Source of the DNA: an uncultured Pseudomonadales bacterium
GTDB lineage: Bacteria > Pseudomonadota > Gammaproteobacteria > Pseudomonadales > Cellvibrionaceae
NCBI GenBank assembly: GCA_947487765.1
Contig: CANKXO010000005.1
Location: 62,001-126,000 of the forward strand
Direction: 5' to 3'
DNA length: 64,000 bases
Positions 9,495 through 16,657 of this stretch are shown here, piece after piece. The notes beneath the pieces were generated by a model that was given only the letters and a program-made list of their open reading frames with translations, did no database searches and was not told where the DNA came from. The first letter of the stretch is position 1. Each line of letters begins with the position of its first letter. A program made the position numbers and the translations under genes.

Positions 9495-10232
9495 ATGCGT
9501 CGCCCTTTAGTTGTCGGTAACTGGAAAATGAATGGTTCCAGAGAGCAAAATACCGAGCTATTACAATCGATACTTGGGCTGTTACCCGAATCAGAAAAAG
9601 TAGAGTTGGCGGTATGTGCGCCTTTTGTCTATATCGATCAGGTAAGTGAGCAGGTTGCCAATACGTCATTAGCGTTAGGGGGCCAGGATGTCAGTGTTCA
9701 TGTAAGTGGCGCATATACTGGTGAAATAGCGGCTCCAATGTTGGCTGAGTTCGGTTGTCGTTACGCTATTGTGGGTCATTCGGAGCGTCGCCAATATCAC
9801 AACGAAAGCAATCTACTGGTAGGACAAAAAGCACTATCTGCTATTCAGGGCGGTTTAACTCCCATTATTTGTGTTGGTGAATCCTTAGAACAGCGCGAAA
9901 TAGGTAGTGCCTTGGATGTTATCGGATCTCAATTGCAGTCAGTGAAGTCTGTGATTGGTGATCAAGGATTGGCAAAGTCCGTTATTGCCTACGAGCCTGT
10001 ATGGGCAATTGGCACAGGCTTAACGGCAACACCTGAGCAGGCTCAGGAAGTTCATCAGTTTATCCGAGAGCAATTGGGTAGTATTGCTGATGGTATCAGT
10101 ATTCTTTACGGTGGTAGTGTGAAAGCAGCGAATGCTGCAGATCTATTTGCACAACCCGATATTGATGGCGCGCTAGTTGGTGGTGCATCATTAGTAGCAG
10201 AAGAATTTATTAATATTGCTAAGGCTGTTTAG
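9495..10232 (+). CDS. tpiA: Triosephosphate isomerase
   Basis: Glycolytic/gluconeogenic interconversion of glyceraldehyde-3-phosphate and dihydroxyacetone phosphate. 245 aa. Catalytic residues are visible: Lys11 (GNWKMNG), His95 (IVGHSERR) and Glu167 (AYEPVWAIGTG), with flexible loop 6 following the glutamate and a phosphate-binding YGGSV near 198. The glmM-tpiA-secG order is typical for Gammaproteobacteria related to Pseudomonas. The 144-bp gap upstream may hold a promoter; I see no clear hexamers. Confidence 0.97.
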   Translation: MRRPLVVGNWKMNGSREQNTELLQSILGLLPESEKVELAVCAPFVYIDQVSEQVANTSLALGGQDVSVHVSGAYTGEIAAPMLAEFGCRYAIVGHSERRQYHNESNLLVGQKALSAIQGGLTPIICVGESLEQREIGSALDVIGSQLQSVKSVIGDQGLAKSVIAYEPVWAIGTGLTATPEQAQEVHQFIREQLGSIADGISILYGGSVKAANAADLFAQPDIDGALVGGASLVAEEFINIAKAV

Positions 10233-10266
10233 TAGTTTTAGAGATAATTCACATTAGGTAAAATCG

Positions 10267-10665
10267 ATGGAAAATATCGTTATTGTTGTTCACATTCTTG
10301 TTGCTTTATCCATTATTGGATTAATTTTACTTCAGCAAGGTAAGGGTGCAGAAGCGGGAGCATCATTTGGTGGCGGTGCGTCACAAACTGTTTTTGGTAG
10401 TCAGGGTGGCGGTAACTTTTTCTCTAAATTAACGGCCATTTTAGCGGTTATCTTTTTTGCAACGAGCTTCTCTTTAGCAATCATTGCTAAAAATAAAGCG
10501 ACTGTTTATTCTGATGAGTCAGGTATTCCTGCAGTAGAAAATATCGTTGAAGAGTCCGAAGTGCCGGTTATCAATTCTGAAGCTGCAAACCCTGAAAGTG
10601 ATCTTCCTGTTGTTGCACCTGAGGCCACAGATAATCAGAGTGATATCCCTGCAGTAAATCAATAA
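10267..10665 (+). CDS. secG: Protein translocase subunit SecG
   Basis: Small SecYEG subunit of the inner-membrane translocon. Two helices (about 3-23 and 55-75) enclose the conserved [20 protein letters not shown] loop and the [12 protein letters not shown] segment. At 132 aa it is slightly long because of an acidic, Pro/Val-rich C-terminal tail with repeated (D/E)-(I/L/V)-P-(A/V)-V units (GIPAVEN, EVPVIN, DLPVVA, DIPAVN). It ends 8 bp before the tRNA-Leu gene, so the two are probably co-transcribed. Confidence 0.95.
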   Translation: MENIVIVVHILVALSIIGLILLQQGKGAEAGASFGGGASQTVFGSQGGGNFFSKLTAILAVIFFATSFSLAIIAKNKATVYSDESGIPAVENIVEESEVPVINSEAANPESDLPVVAPEATDNQSDIPAVNQ

Positions 10666-10673
10666 GCGAATAA

Positions 10674-10758
10674 GCCCAGGTGGTGGAATTGGTAGACACG
10701 CTATCTTGAGGGGGTAGTGGCGTAAGCCGTGCCGGTTCAAGTCCGGCTCTGGGCACCA
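10674..10758 (+). tRNA. tRNA-Leu(GAG)
   Basis: An 85-nt gene with encoded CCA. Acceptor GCCCAGG pairs with TCTGGGC. The anticodon stem CTATC/GGTAG encloses loop TTGAGGG with anticodon GAG at 10708-10710. It has a class II variable arm and a T arm GTTCAAGTC. It is the integration target of the adjacent element: its last 18 bases are repeated at 19176. Confidence 0.95.
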
Positions 10759-10763
10759 TTTTA
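10741..10763 (+). repeat. attL core, overlaps 3' end of tRNA-Leu
   Basis: 23 bases identical to 19176-19198, starting in the tRNA T arm and running 5 bases past the CCA. Similarity continues with 5 mismatches through the tRNA terminator, about 75 bp in all. This is the left junction of the element. Confidence 0.88.
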
Positions 10764-10791
10764 AAATCCAGCAATGTCCAATGCTGACCTG

Positions 10792-10817
10792 AAAGCCCCA
10801 TGACTTGGGGCTTTTTC
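10792..10817 (+). terminator. Terminator of tRNA-Leu, element-borne copy
   Basis: AAAGCCCCA (10792-10800) pairs with TGGGGCTTT (10806-10814), followed by TT. It is nearly identical to the terminator at 19227-19253, so the element re-supplies the tRNA terminator after integration. Confidence 0.85.
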
Positions 10818-10861
10818 ATTTCTCATAGTCCATATTCGTCTAACGTCGTCCATTGTTATCT

Positions 10862-10920
10862 GGTGCTACCCGGTGCTATATTTGGTGCTATGAATTGTAG
10901 CAACACGGATAGATAGCACC
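10862..10920. promoter_or_regulatory. Arm-type integrase sites, left end (GGTGCTA repeats)
   Basis: Three direct GGTGCTA copies at 10862, 10872 and 10884, spaced 10 and 12 bp, and one inverted copy (TAGCACC) at 10914-10920, just before the integrase ATG at 10923. Two more copies lie at the right end. This fits arm-type sites, and by their position over the integrase promoter they may also provide autorepression (inference). Confidence 0.7.
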
Positions 10921-10922
10921 AT

Positions 10923-12161
10923 ATGCCCCTTTCAGACCTTCAAATTAAGCAGGCCAAGCCAGGTGATAAAGACGTTTGGTTGTCAGATGAGCGTGGTTTG
11001 CGTTTATTGGTTAAATCGAATGGTTCGAAGTACTGGCGTTTGAAATACCGATTCCTGGGTAAACAGAAAACCTTAGCGCTTGGTGTTTATCCTGAAGTGA
11101 GTCTTAAGCAGGCTAGAGATGAAGTGAATAAAGCTAGAAAGCTTTTGAAAGAGGGTATCGATCCTGCGCAAAAGAAAAAGGATGACCGCTACCTTGCTGA
11201 GGTACGCCATGCTCACAGTTTTGAATCGATAGCTCTTGAATGGTGGGAGCATCAGAAAGGCACTTGGACGGAAGATCATGCAAACCGAGTTTGGGTACGC
11301 TTAAGAGACAACAGCTTTTCTCAAATAGGCGGCAAACCTGTGGGTGATATTCTGCCTCAAGAGGTGATCGCCATTATTCGTAGTATTGAAGACCGAGATG
11401 CGCCAGACGTTGCCGCCAGAGTGTTGCAAGACATTCGCCGTGTGTGTCGTTACGCTGTTCAGACAGGCCGTTTAATTAGCAATCCTGCCTCAGAACTCAC
11501 AGATATACTCAGGGGTCGTAAAACGAAGCATAGAGCTTCGCTGCCACGTAATGAGCTACCAGAGTTCCTAAAGCTTTTGGATGGCTATCATGAGCAAGGT
11601 CGCTTGCTAACTCAGCTAGCTATTCAGTTCCTAGTATTAACTTTTGTTCGCCCTGGTGAGCTCCGTGGCGCTATGTGGAAAGAGTTCGACTTTGAGGGAA
11701 AGCTTTGGCGTATCCCTGGCAATCGAATGAAGATGGGTACTGATCATATAGTCCCTCTTTCTGATCAGGCTATTGAGATTCTAGAGCAGATTAGACCTAT
11801 TACGGAGCATTACGATTTAGTGTTTCCCTCTGAACGTAGGCGTACTGAATGTATGTCTGACAACACTATGAGGCGAGCCATTTTCAAGCTTGGTTATGAT
11901 GGTAATACATCAGGTAAGAGTAAATGTGTCCCTCATGGTTTCAGAGCAACCGCCTCATCTATCCTAAACGAGACAGGCTTTAATCCTGATGCTATCGAGC
12001 GTCAGTTATCGCATATGGAACGCGATGGAGTAAGGGCTGCTTATACACATCATGCTCGTTATCTCGATGAGAGACGTTCTATGATGCAATGGTGGGCTGA
12101 TTGTCTAGATGAGTTAAAGAATTCTGGCAAGGTAATTCCTATCTTTGCCAAGCAGAATTAA
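10923..12161 (+). CDS. int: Tyrosine recombinase/integrase (P4-like, DUF4102 N-terminus)
   Basis: Catalyses site-specific integration and excision at tRNA-Leu. 412 aa. The N-terminal arm-binding domain (about 1-90: MPLSDLQIKQAKPGDK ... LALGVYPEVSLKQAR) is of the DUF4102 type. A core-binding domain spans about 95-190. The catalytic domain has Arg243 (FVRPGELR), Lys near 270, His338-x-x-Arg341 (PHGFRATA), His364 (LSHME) and nucleophile Tyr374 (AAYTHHARY), so it appears intact. The ATG lies right behind the inverted GGTGCTA site. Confidence 0.96.
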   Translation: MPLSDLQIKQAKPGDKDVWLSDERGLRLLVKSNGSKYWRLKYRFLGKQKTLALGVYPEVSLKQARDEVNKARKLLKEGIDPAQKKKDDRYLAEVRHAHSFESIALEWWEHQKGTWTEDHANRVWVRLRDNSFSQIGGKPVGDILPQEVIAIIRSIEDRDAPDVAARVLQDIRRVCRYAVQTGRLISNPASELTDILRGRKTKHRASLPRNELPEFLKLLDGYHEQGRLLTQLAIQFLVLTFVRPGELRGAMWKEFDFEGKLWRIPGNRMKMGTDHIVPLSDQAIEILEQIRPITEHYDLVFPSERRRTECMSDNTMRRAIFKLGYDGNTSGKSKCVPHGFRATASSILNETGFNPDAIERQLSHMERDGVRAAYTHHARYLDERRSMMQWWADCLDELKNSGKVIPIFAKQN

Positions 12162-12239
12162 TTCATTCGAGCTAATTTTAGGGGCTTGGATGCTTTCAGT
12201 AATCTAGAGATAAACTTAAAAACCCTTTGGAGAATTGTT

Positions 12240-12554
12240 ATGGATAAAACTTACATCGTTAGCAGTGTTGAAACTCCCGACTTTCACAAAAAACTCACGG
12301 CAACGGAGTCAATTGAAGCTAGTAGGTTTCGCTCTGTTGATAGGCGTTTCCAAGAACTGCTGATGGCAGCAGAAGGAATCCAACAGTTAGGGACTTTGCT
12401 TGATATTACAGAACATGAAACCGATTGCTCCATGCCGCATATAGGATGTTTGGTGGAAAGTTTGGGTAAGCATGTCCAGAACCTACGAAATGAAGCGGCT
12501 GAAGAGTTGGAGCCAATATTTAAATCCTTTGATGCTGAGGCAATCGGATATTAA
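12240..12554 (+). CDS. Small unknown protein of the element, paralogue of the next gene
   Basis: 104 aa, no recognised domain. The frame is open from a TTG at 12186, but the ATG at 12240 has GGAG 8 bases upstream. The predicted protein is helical. A segment reading LLMAAEGIQQLG ... LVESLGKHVQNL resembles SMAAENIIGLS ... LASSLEALTQKV of the following gene, suggesting an old tandem duplication. Its position between integrase and AlpA suggests an accessory regulatory or structural role; function unknown. Confidence 0.65.
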   Translation: MDKTYIVSSVETPDFHKKLTATESIEASRFRSVDRRFQELLMAAEGIQQLGTLLDITEHETDCSMPHIGCLVESLGKHVQNLRNEAAEELEPIFKSFDAEAIGY

Positions 12555-12576
12555 TAACATTAAGTAGGAGTGTTTT

Positions 12577-12861
12577 ATGAAAGATGACGAAGTTTCACAA
12601 TACGATATTGAAAAAGCTGGAAATATTTTTGGTGAAATTAGTATGGCGGCCGAAAACATCATTGGCTTAAGCAATAAAATAATAGAGGCTGATCCTGCCA
12701 ACCATGAAGTATGTATGCTGGCGTCTTCTTTGGAGGCATTAACTCAGAAAGTTGGCTGGCTTGCTCATCAGGGTATCGAGGTTATGCCTGGAGGTTATTT
12801 AACAAGACTTAATGCTGAGGACTGGTTTATTTCTAATAAGAAGGAAGTGGTAAGTCAATAA
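12577..12861 (+). CDS. Small unknown protein of the element
   Basis: 94 aa, acidic and mostly helical, with the start preceded by a GTAGGAG site. It shares a MAAE-(N/G)-I-x2-L motif and a following LxxSLxxxxxKVxxL helix with the preceding gene. It ends in NAEDWFISNKKEVVSQ. No known family recognised. Confidence 0.65.
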   Translation: MKDDEVSQYDIEKAGNIFGEISMAAENIIGLSNKIIEADPANHEVCMLASSLEALTQKVGWLAHQGIEVMPGGYLTRLNAEDWFISNKKEVVSQ

Positions 12862-12899
12862 CTTAACTTTTCTCCCAGGCCTAGCCTGATCAGCGAAAG

Positions 12900-12917
12900 A
12901 GGCGGCACCCACCGCCT
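12900..12917 (+). terminator. Hairpin after the small-gene pair
   Basis: AGGCGG (12900-12905) and CCGCCT (12912-12917) with a 6-nt loop, followed by TTGGTTTGGGGTTTT. It probably separates the two small genes from the next transcript. Confidence 0.5.
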
Positions 12918-12960
12918 TTGGTTTGGGGTTTTAATTGGGTTCACTGTGGGAGGTGAATTA

Positions 12961-13728
12961 ATGCCAGTTATGGATATCGAAAATGTAGATGCTCCCGCCT
13001 TAACCGAGCTGGAAATAAGATCATACATGCTGTATCCGGAGGATGAGGCAAGAAGAGATCAGTTTCTAACTTACTTTCATGCCAATGCCACATTTGAAAG
13101 TCTTGAAGAGGCAGGGGAAAAAGCAATGAAGCTGCCAATTTCTACACTTAAAACACTGTTGTCGATTCCGATTTCTGAAGATTTTGAACGTGAACACGTT
13201 GAGCGTTATCTTGAAGGGATTATTGCCGGCAAGGTTTTTCTTCTTTATGTTGAAATGCTGAATGACACTAATATAAAAGACGCCTCAATTAAAAAAGCTA
13301 AAAAAATTGCTGTAAATTATTATAAATTTGAAGCAGTTGCACCTAATGGACTTAAATCAAAACGGTCTACTGAAAGTTATATATCTGATATGTGGTCTAA
13401 ATATAAAAGCGTGAGCCACCTATGGGCTGGGAGAATGTTTTTAATGGAGTTCTACGAGAATACTGATGAATTAGCAAAAGTTAATGAAGAAAACCCTTTG
13501 GTATTCGCAAGTATTGGAAAAGCACTTTTAGCATATCATGACCTACATAATAAGAGTTTACTAACAAAGAGTGAAATGTGGCAATTACCGGATTCAGTCG
13601 ATATACCTGGTATTGTTCTAACCTGTTATGGCTTGCCTGATACAGATCGGGAGTTTATTAAAGCTAATTATAAAAACAGCTCAAACAAAGCGATAAAAAA
13701 ACCTAATAACAGGTCTAAATTAAAATAG
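12961..13728 (+). CDS. Unknown 255-aa protein of the element
   Basis: The ATG at 12961 follows GGGAGGTG; an in-frame GTG at 12946 is inside that site and is not the start. The protein is soluble, helical and without a signal peptide. It begins MPVMDIENVDAPALTELEIR and ends in a Lys/Asn-rich tail. No domain recognised; a replication or regulatory accessory role is only a guess from its place before alpA. Confidence 0.7.
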   Translation: MPVMDIENVDAPALTELEIRSYMLYPEDEARRDQFLTYFHANATFESLEEAGEKAMKLPISTLKTLLSIPISEDFEREHVERYLEGIIAGKVFLLYVEMLNDTNIKDASIKKAKKIAVNYYKFEAVAPNGLKSKRSTESYISDMWSKYKSVSHLWAGRMFLMEFYENTDELAKVNEENPLVFASIGKALLAYHDLHNKSLLTKSEMWQLPDSVDIPGIVLTCYGLPDTDREFIKANYKNSSNKAIKKPNNRSKLK

Positions 13729-13736
13729 ACCTGTTA
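13707..13736 (+). terminator. Long inverted repeat over the stop codon
   Basis: TAACAGGTCTA (13707-13717) and TAGACCTGTTA (13726-13736) form an 11-bp perfect stem with an 8-nt loop. The stop codon of the 255-aa gene is in the right arm. No U tract follows, so it may be a processing or protein-binding site instead of a terminator. Confidence 0.5.
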
Positions 13737-13795
13737 CTAAAAAAAATCTGGCCTATAAAATCCCTAATCAGTCTTTATAACACGAGGTTGATTAT

Positions 13796-14020
13796 ATGTC
13801 TCAATCAAATAGCAATACCCCTCCCTCTCCACAGGGCTATCTACGCATCCCGCAAGTCCTAAAGCTTATTCCCGTCAGCAAGTCTACTTGGTGGTCTTGG
13901 GTTAAAGAAGGTAAGGCTCCAGCTCCTATCAAATTAGGCCCAAAAATAACAGCGTGGAAAGCTGAGGACATCCATCAGTTTTTAGATGACTTATCGCTAG
14001 AAAGTGAAGCAGCAGCTTAA
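13796..14020 (+). CDS. AlpA-family DNA-binding regulator / excisionase-like
   Basis: 74 aa. It has the AlpA/MerR-like winged helix: GYLRIPQVLKLIPVSKSTWW, then SWVKEGKAPAPIKLGPKITAWKAEDI. In P4-like elements AlpA proteins activate integrase or excision genes and act as recombination directionality factors. It is followed at once by a GGAGGAG site for the next gene, so the two are co-transcribed. Confidence 0.88.
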   Translation: MSQSNSNTPPSPQGYLRIPQVLKLIPVSKSTWWSWVKEGKAPAPIKLGPKITAWKAEDIHQFLDDLSLESEAAA

Positions 14021-14032
14021 GGAGGAGTGAAG

Positions 14033-14359
14033 ATGAAAAAGAAAAAGGGTGTGACACAACACACCCCCAAATCAAAGCAGAGTAATAATATCAAATTGGG
14101 CAAAGAAGATTCAATGCTACATCACTTTGCCCAAGGTAAGAGGCTACATCGATTCCAAGCAGAGCATCTAGGGGATCATTGTCTCCATACTACGGTGTCT
14201 GACCTTCAGAGTAAGTATGTGATTTTCTTTGATCGGGTTAGAGTTAAGGTGCCTAACCGTTTTGGAACGCTTACATCAGTAACAAAGTATTGGCTGACTG
14301 GTGATAATTTGCTTAAAGCACAAAAGCGTTTTGGCCTTGGTAGCAAGGAGGTGGCGTGA
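14033..14359 (+). CDS. Small winged-helix protein of the element
   Basis: 108 aa. The ATG at 14033 is 5 bases past GGAGGAG (14021-14027). A Lys-rich N-terminus is followed by MLHHFAQGKRLHRFQAEHLG, DHCLHTTVSDLQ and VPNRFGTLTSVTKYWL, the pattern of a helix-turn-helix family (HTH_39-like) common beside AlpA in satellite elements. It probably binds element DNA. Its stop (TGA) overlaps the next ATG in TGATG, so translation is coupled. Confidence 0.72.
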   Translation: MKKKKGVTQHTPKSKQSNNIKLGKEDSMLHHFAQGKRLHRFQAEHLGDHCLHTTVSDLQSKYVIFFDRVRVKVPNRFGTLTSVTKYWLTGDNLLKAQKRFGLGSKEVA

Positions 14360-14880
14360 TGGCTAGGCGTGACTTTAAAAAAGGCCGAGGTCAAAGCTTT
14401 GCTGGAATTGATCGCCAAGTATTGGATCATCCTGATTATATTAATTTGTCTGGTAATGCGGTTAAAGTGCTTACTGAGCTCGTGAGGCAATATAGGGGGA
14501 AAAATAATGGTGACTTAACGTTAGCTAATTCCATTATTGGTAATCGTAATCTGGGTTCTAAAAGTACGTTAAAGCGTTGCGTTGATGAGCTTATGGCAGC
14601 CAATCTGATTGTTAAAACTAGGGAGGGTAGATTTAGTAATCCTGGGGGTGTTTGTACTTTGTATGCCATTACATGGAGACCAATTAATGAGTGCGGGGGT
14701 AAGTTAGAAGTAAATCCAACCACCGCCCCACCAAGAAAATTTAGTTTAGAAAATAACAAAACACCGAGCCTAAAATCTAGGCGTAGCTCGTCCTTAAATT
14801 TAGGACGGGAGCAGTCAAGAAATACAAAAGGACAATACTCATCGTCCCAAAATTTAGGACGATTGAGGTTAGTCACTTAG
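14359..14880 (+). CDS. Putative replication-initiator-like helix-turn-helix protein
   Basis: 173 aa, started by ATG in TGATG with AAGGAGG upstream. The N-terminal half is a winged-helix domain (INLSGNAVKVLTELVRQY ... LGSKSTLKRCVDELMAANLI) like those in plasmid and satellite replication proteins. The C-terminal tail is low in complexity and carries the repeated peptide SSSLNLGR / SSSQNLGR, which reflects palindromic DNA repeats in the coding sequence. I infer an initiator that binds repeats in its own gene; binding has not been shown. Confidence 0.62.
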   Translation: MARRDFKKGRGQSFAGIDRQVLDHPDYINLSGNAVKVLTELVRQYRGKNNGDLTLANSIIGNRNLGSKSTLKRCVDELMAANLIVKTREGRFSNPGGVCTLYAITWRPINECGGKLEVNPTTAPPRKFSLENNKTPSLKSRRSSSLNLGREQSRNTKGQYSSSQNLGRLRLVT

Positions 14881-14895
14881 CCTAAAATTTAGGCT
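14768..14895. repeat. Four palindromes of a CCTAAAATTTAGG type (iteron-like)
   Basis: Four related imperfect palindromes: 14768-14782 (GCCTA/TAGGC arms), 14789-14807 (CGTCCT/AGGACG), 14841-14863 (ATCGTCC/GGACGAT) and 14879-14895 (AGCCTA/TAGGCT). All share an A/T centre of the AAAATTTA type. The last contains the stop codon of the gene. They may be a replication origin or operators. Confidence 0.7.
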
Positions 14896-14966
14896 CCTTT
14901 ATATATTACCATGTGTATAGGGTTTTATTTGTCGTTTTAATGACTGTAAACAACAGAGGAATATCA

Positions 14967-15365
14967 ATGTTTAAACCTGGTCAGTCAGGAAATCCTAACG
15001 GGCGACCAAAGGGCACGAAGAATATCTCTACAAGGCTCCTAAGTGAGCTTGAGAGCGATTTGCCTGAATTATTAGAGGCAACCAAAGCAAAAGCGTTAGA
15101 GGGGGATACAGGTGCTCTCAGGCTGTTGTTGGAAAGAATGATTCCAGCGAAAAAGTCTGAAAGTAAAGCTATATCAATACCCAATTTAGCAAAGGCTAAA
15201 ACACTGACTGAAAAAGCAGAAGTAATTATTCAAGCTATTGGAAATGGTGATCTTCCACCAGATGTTGGTTCTCAGTTGATTAGCTCAGTTGGTAGTGTTG
15301 CGAAAATAATAGAGATAGATGAATTAGTTAAACGAATAGAGAGTTTAGAAAACGCTAAGCAATAG
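14967..15365 (+). CDS. DUF5681 domain protein
   Basis: 132 aa. The ATG at 14967 follows AGAGGA; upstream in-frame codons are not used. The N-terminus MFKPGQSGNPNGRPKGTKN is the hallmark of DUF5681, a short domain found in phage and element proteins near terminase or replication genes. The remainder is helical. Function unknown; it is probably a nucleic-acid-associated accessory protein of the element. Confidence 0.8.
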   Translation: MFKPGQSGNPNGRPKGTKNISTRLLSELESDLPELLEATKAKALEGDTGALRLLLERMIPAKKSESKAISIPNLAKAKTLTEKAEVIIQAIGNGDLPPDVGSQLISSVGSVAKIIEIDELVKRIESLENAKQ

Positions 15366-15390
15366 AGTTAAAAAATTAGAGTTAAAGAGG

Positions 15391-15567
15391 CTGGCTGGCG
15401 AACTAAGACCTAGGGTCTTTTTCTATTATCTTGATGATGACAAAGAAATAATGGAAAAGCAGAATGTAAAGGGCTTGCATCCTGATGCGCCAGTAATTAG
15501 TTATTATGTTCCACTCACTCGCCAAGAAGCCATTGATACGGGTTTAAGTGTGCCAGAGGGTATTTAG
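15391..15567 (+). CDS. Short ORF without a normal start codon
   Basis: A frame without stops from just after 15346 to 15567 encodes KRLAGELRPRVFFYYLDDD ... VPLTRQEAIDTGLSVPEGI, which looks like real protein and ends one base before the ATG of the next gene. No ATG, GTG or TTG precedes the conserved-looking part. Translation may start at CTG 15391, at ATG 15451 (38 aa), or by frameshift from the DUF5681 gene. A RLxxLE-like start is shared with the next gene's KRLEQLEKR. Confidence 0.4.
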   Translation: MAGELRPRVFFYYLDDDKEIMEKQNVKGLHPDAPVISYYVPLTRQEAIDTGLSVPEGI

Positions 15568-15807
15568 ATGTCTGATATTAAAAAACGCTTAGAGCAGCTG
15601 GAAAAGCGGAAGGATAAGCATCTGCTTACAGTAGTTGAGTTATATCCAGAGGAGCATAAAGTTTATATTGATACTGGATTATTGCCTGACAGTTATAAAG
15701 GAAAAGTTGCTAAAAATATTATGGTAATCTGCAAGTTTTTCAGTGCTGAAGAGTGGGAAGAGCGATATGACCTCGAAGCCGTAACTATCACACAGTGTCT
15801 AGTTTAG
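15568..15807 (+). CDS. Small unknown protein of the element
   Basis: 79 aa, starting directly after the preceding stop (TAG-ATG). It begins MSDIKKRLEQLEKRKDKHLL with a short coiled segment, then a mixed alpha/beta part. The 3' end overlaps the convergent DUF2971 gene by 9 bp. No family recognised. Confidence 0.6.
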   Translation: MSDIKKRLEQLEKRKDKHLLTVVELYPEEHKVYIDTGLLPDSYKGKVAKNIMVICKFFSAEEWEERYDLEAVTITQCLV

Positions 15808-16593
15808 TTCTTCGTATAGCATTTGTTTATTATTAAAGTCAGCATGAACTTGATAAAGTTTAACATAATCAAGACGACATTCTTTTATTAAGTTAATGAC
15901 TCTTTCTTTGTAAGCTAAATCAACTTGTAAGCCAAACACAATATACTTTAGAGATTCGTCTTCATACTTTAAGGCTTGCCCCTGTAGTGTATCTGCTCCA
16001 CCTGTTATAAGTCGTCTTTCTTCTTCATATGACCACTCATTTCCTTTTGTAAGATATTGCAAGTACCTCATTATATTCATGCTGTAGTGATATTGTTCTT
16101 TTAATTCCTCTGCTCTATTATTTTTATAATATCGATCAAAGATTAAAACTGCTTCTTCGTATAGTTCAGATATAGATCTATTGTAAATAACCTCTAAAAC
16201 ATTAGATCTAAGGTGTAATTTTTGGTCGTTTGAGAAGTCAAGCCCATATGCGATGCCTGAATGGTTTCTTGCATAGTGGGCCCACATAAGAGAGTTGTTA
16301 ACATTTCCGCATAGTGAAAAAATAAAACATGGCTTATAACTTCCAGCCCGATGAGAAACATATTGGCGTGGAGCATCAATTGCTGTTTGTATTTTTTCAA
16401 TTCTTTCCTTGAGAGCATCTTCTGTCTTATTAATTACTTCAATAGTATCTTGAGTTGAATCAAATGGGTCATTAAGAGTATCTATTGATGCAAACCATAT
16501 TTCTCGATTGGTTAGTATTTGTAATGATAGTTCATTGGGCGGCCTGAATTTCCAACCACCGTGAAGTGTTTTTATTTCTGGGATATTACTCAT
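15799..16593 (-). CDS. DUF2971 domain protein
   Basis: 264 aa. The DUF2971 pattern is clear: GGWKFRP near the N-terminus, IWFASIDTLNDPFDS, CFIFSLCGNVNNSLMWAHYA and GIAYGLDF. DUF2971 proteins are often found in genomic islands and near defence genes; their biochemical role is not settled. There is no membrane segment. The second gene of a minus-strand pair behind the DUF6602 gene, with a 64-bp gap that contains a G10/C10 tract and a TATAAT box. Probably island cargo for defence, by inference only. Confidence 0.82.
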   Translation of the reverse strand: MSNIPEIKTLHGGWKFRPPNELSLQILTNREIWFASIDTLNDPFDSTQDTIEVINKTEDALKERIEKIQTAIDAPRQYVSHRAGSYKPCFIFSLCGNVNNSLMWAHYARNHSGIAYGLDFSNDQKLHLRSNVLEVIYNRSISELYEEAVLIFDRYYKNNRAEELKEQYHYSMNIMRYLQYLTKGNEWSYEEERRLITGGADTLQGQALKYEDESLKYIVFGLQVDLAYKERVINLIKECRLDYVKLYQVHADFNNKQMLYEELN

Positions 16594-16628
16594 GAGGTTG
16601 TTATAGCTCCATTATATTTTTTGCTTTC

Positions 16629-16638
16629 GGGGGGGGGG
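16629..16638. repeat. Homopolymer tract (G10), possible slippage site
   Basis: Ten consecutive G on the plus strand (C10 on the coding strand of DUF2971), 36-45 bp before its start codon and 14 bases upstream of a TATAAT (16605-16610 as its complement ATTATA). Slippage would change promoter spacing. In this AT-rich setting such a tract is striking. Confidence 0.6.
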
Positions 16639-16657
16639 CATATGTTTAATTTATATC

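Noticed and set aside
14436-14876. 146-codon minus-strand frame opposite the replication-like gene
   Set aside because: The plus-strand gene has a good ribosome site, coupling to the previous gene and domain features; the minus frame has none.
14768-14895. CRISPR array from repeated palindromes
   Set aside because: Only four imperfect copies of different length with uneven spacing, partly within a gene; no cas genes.
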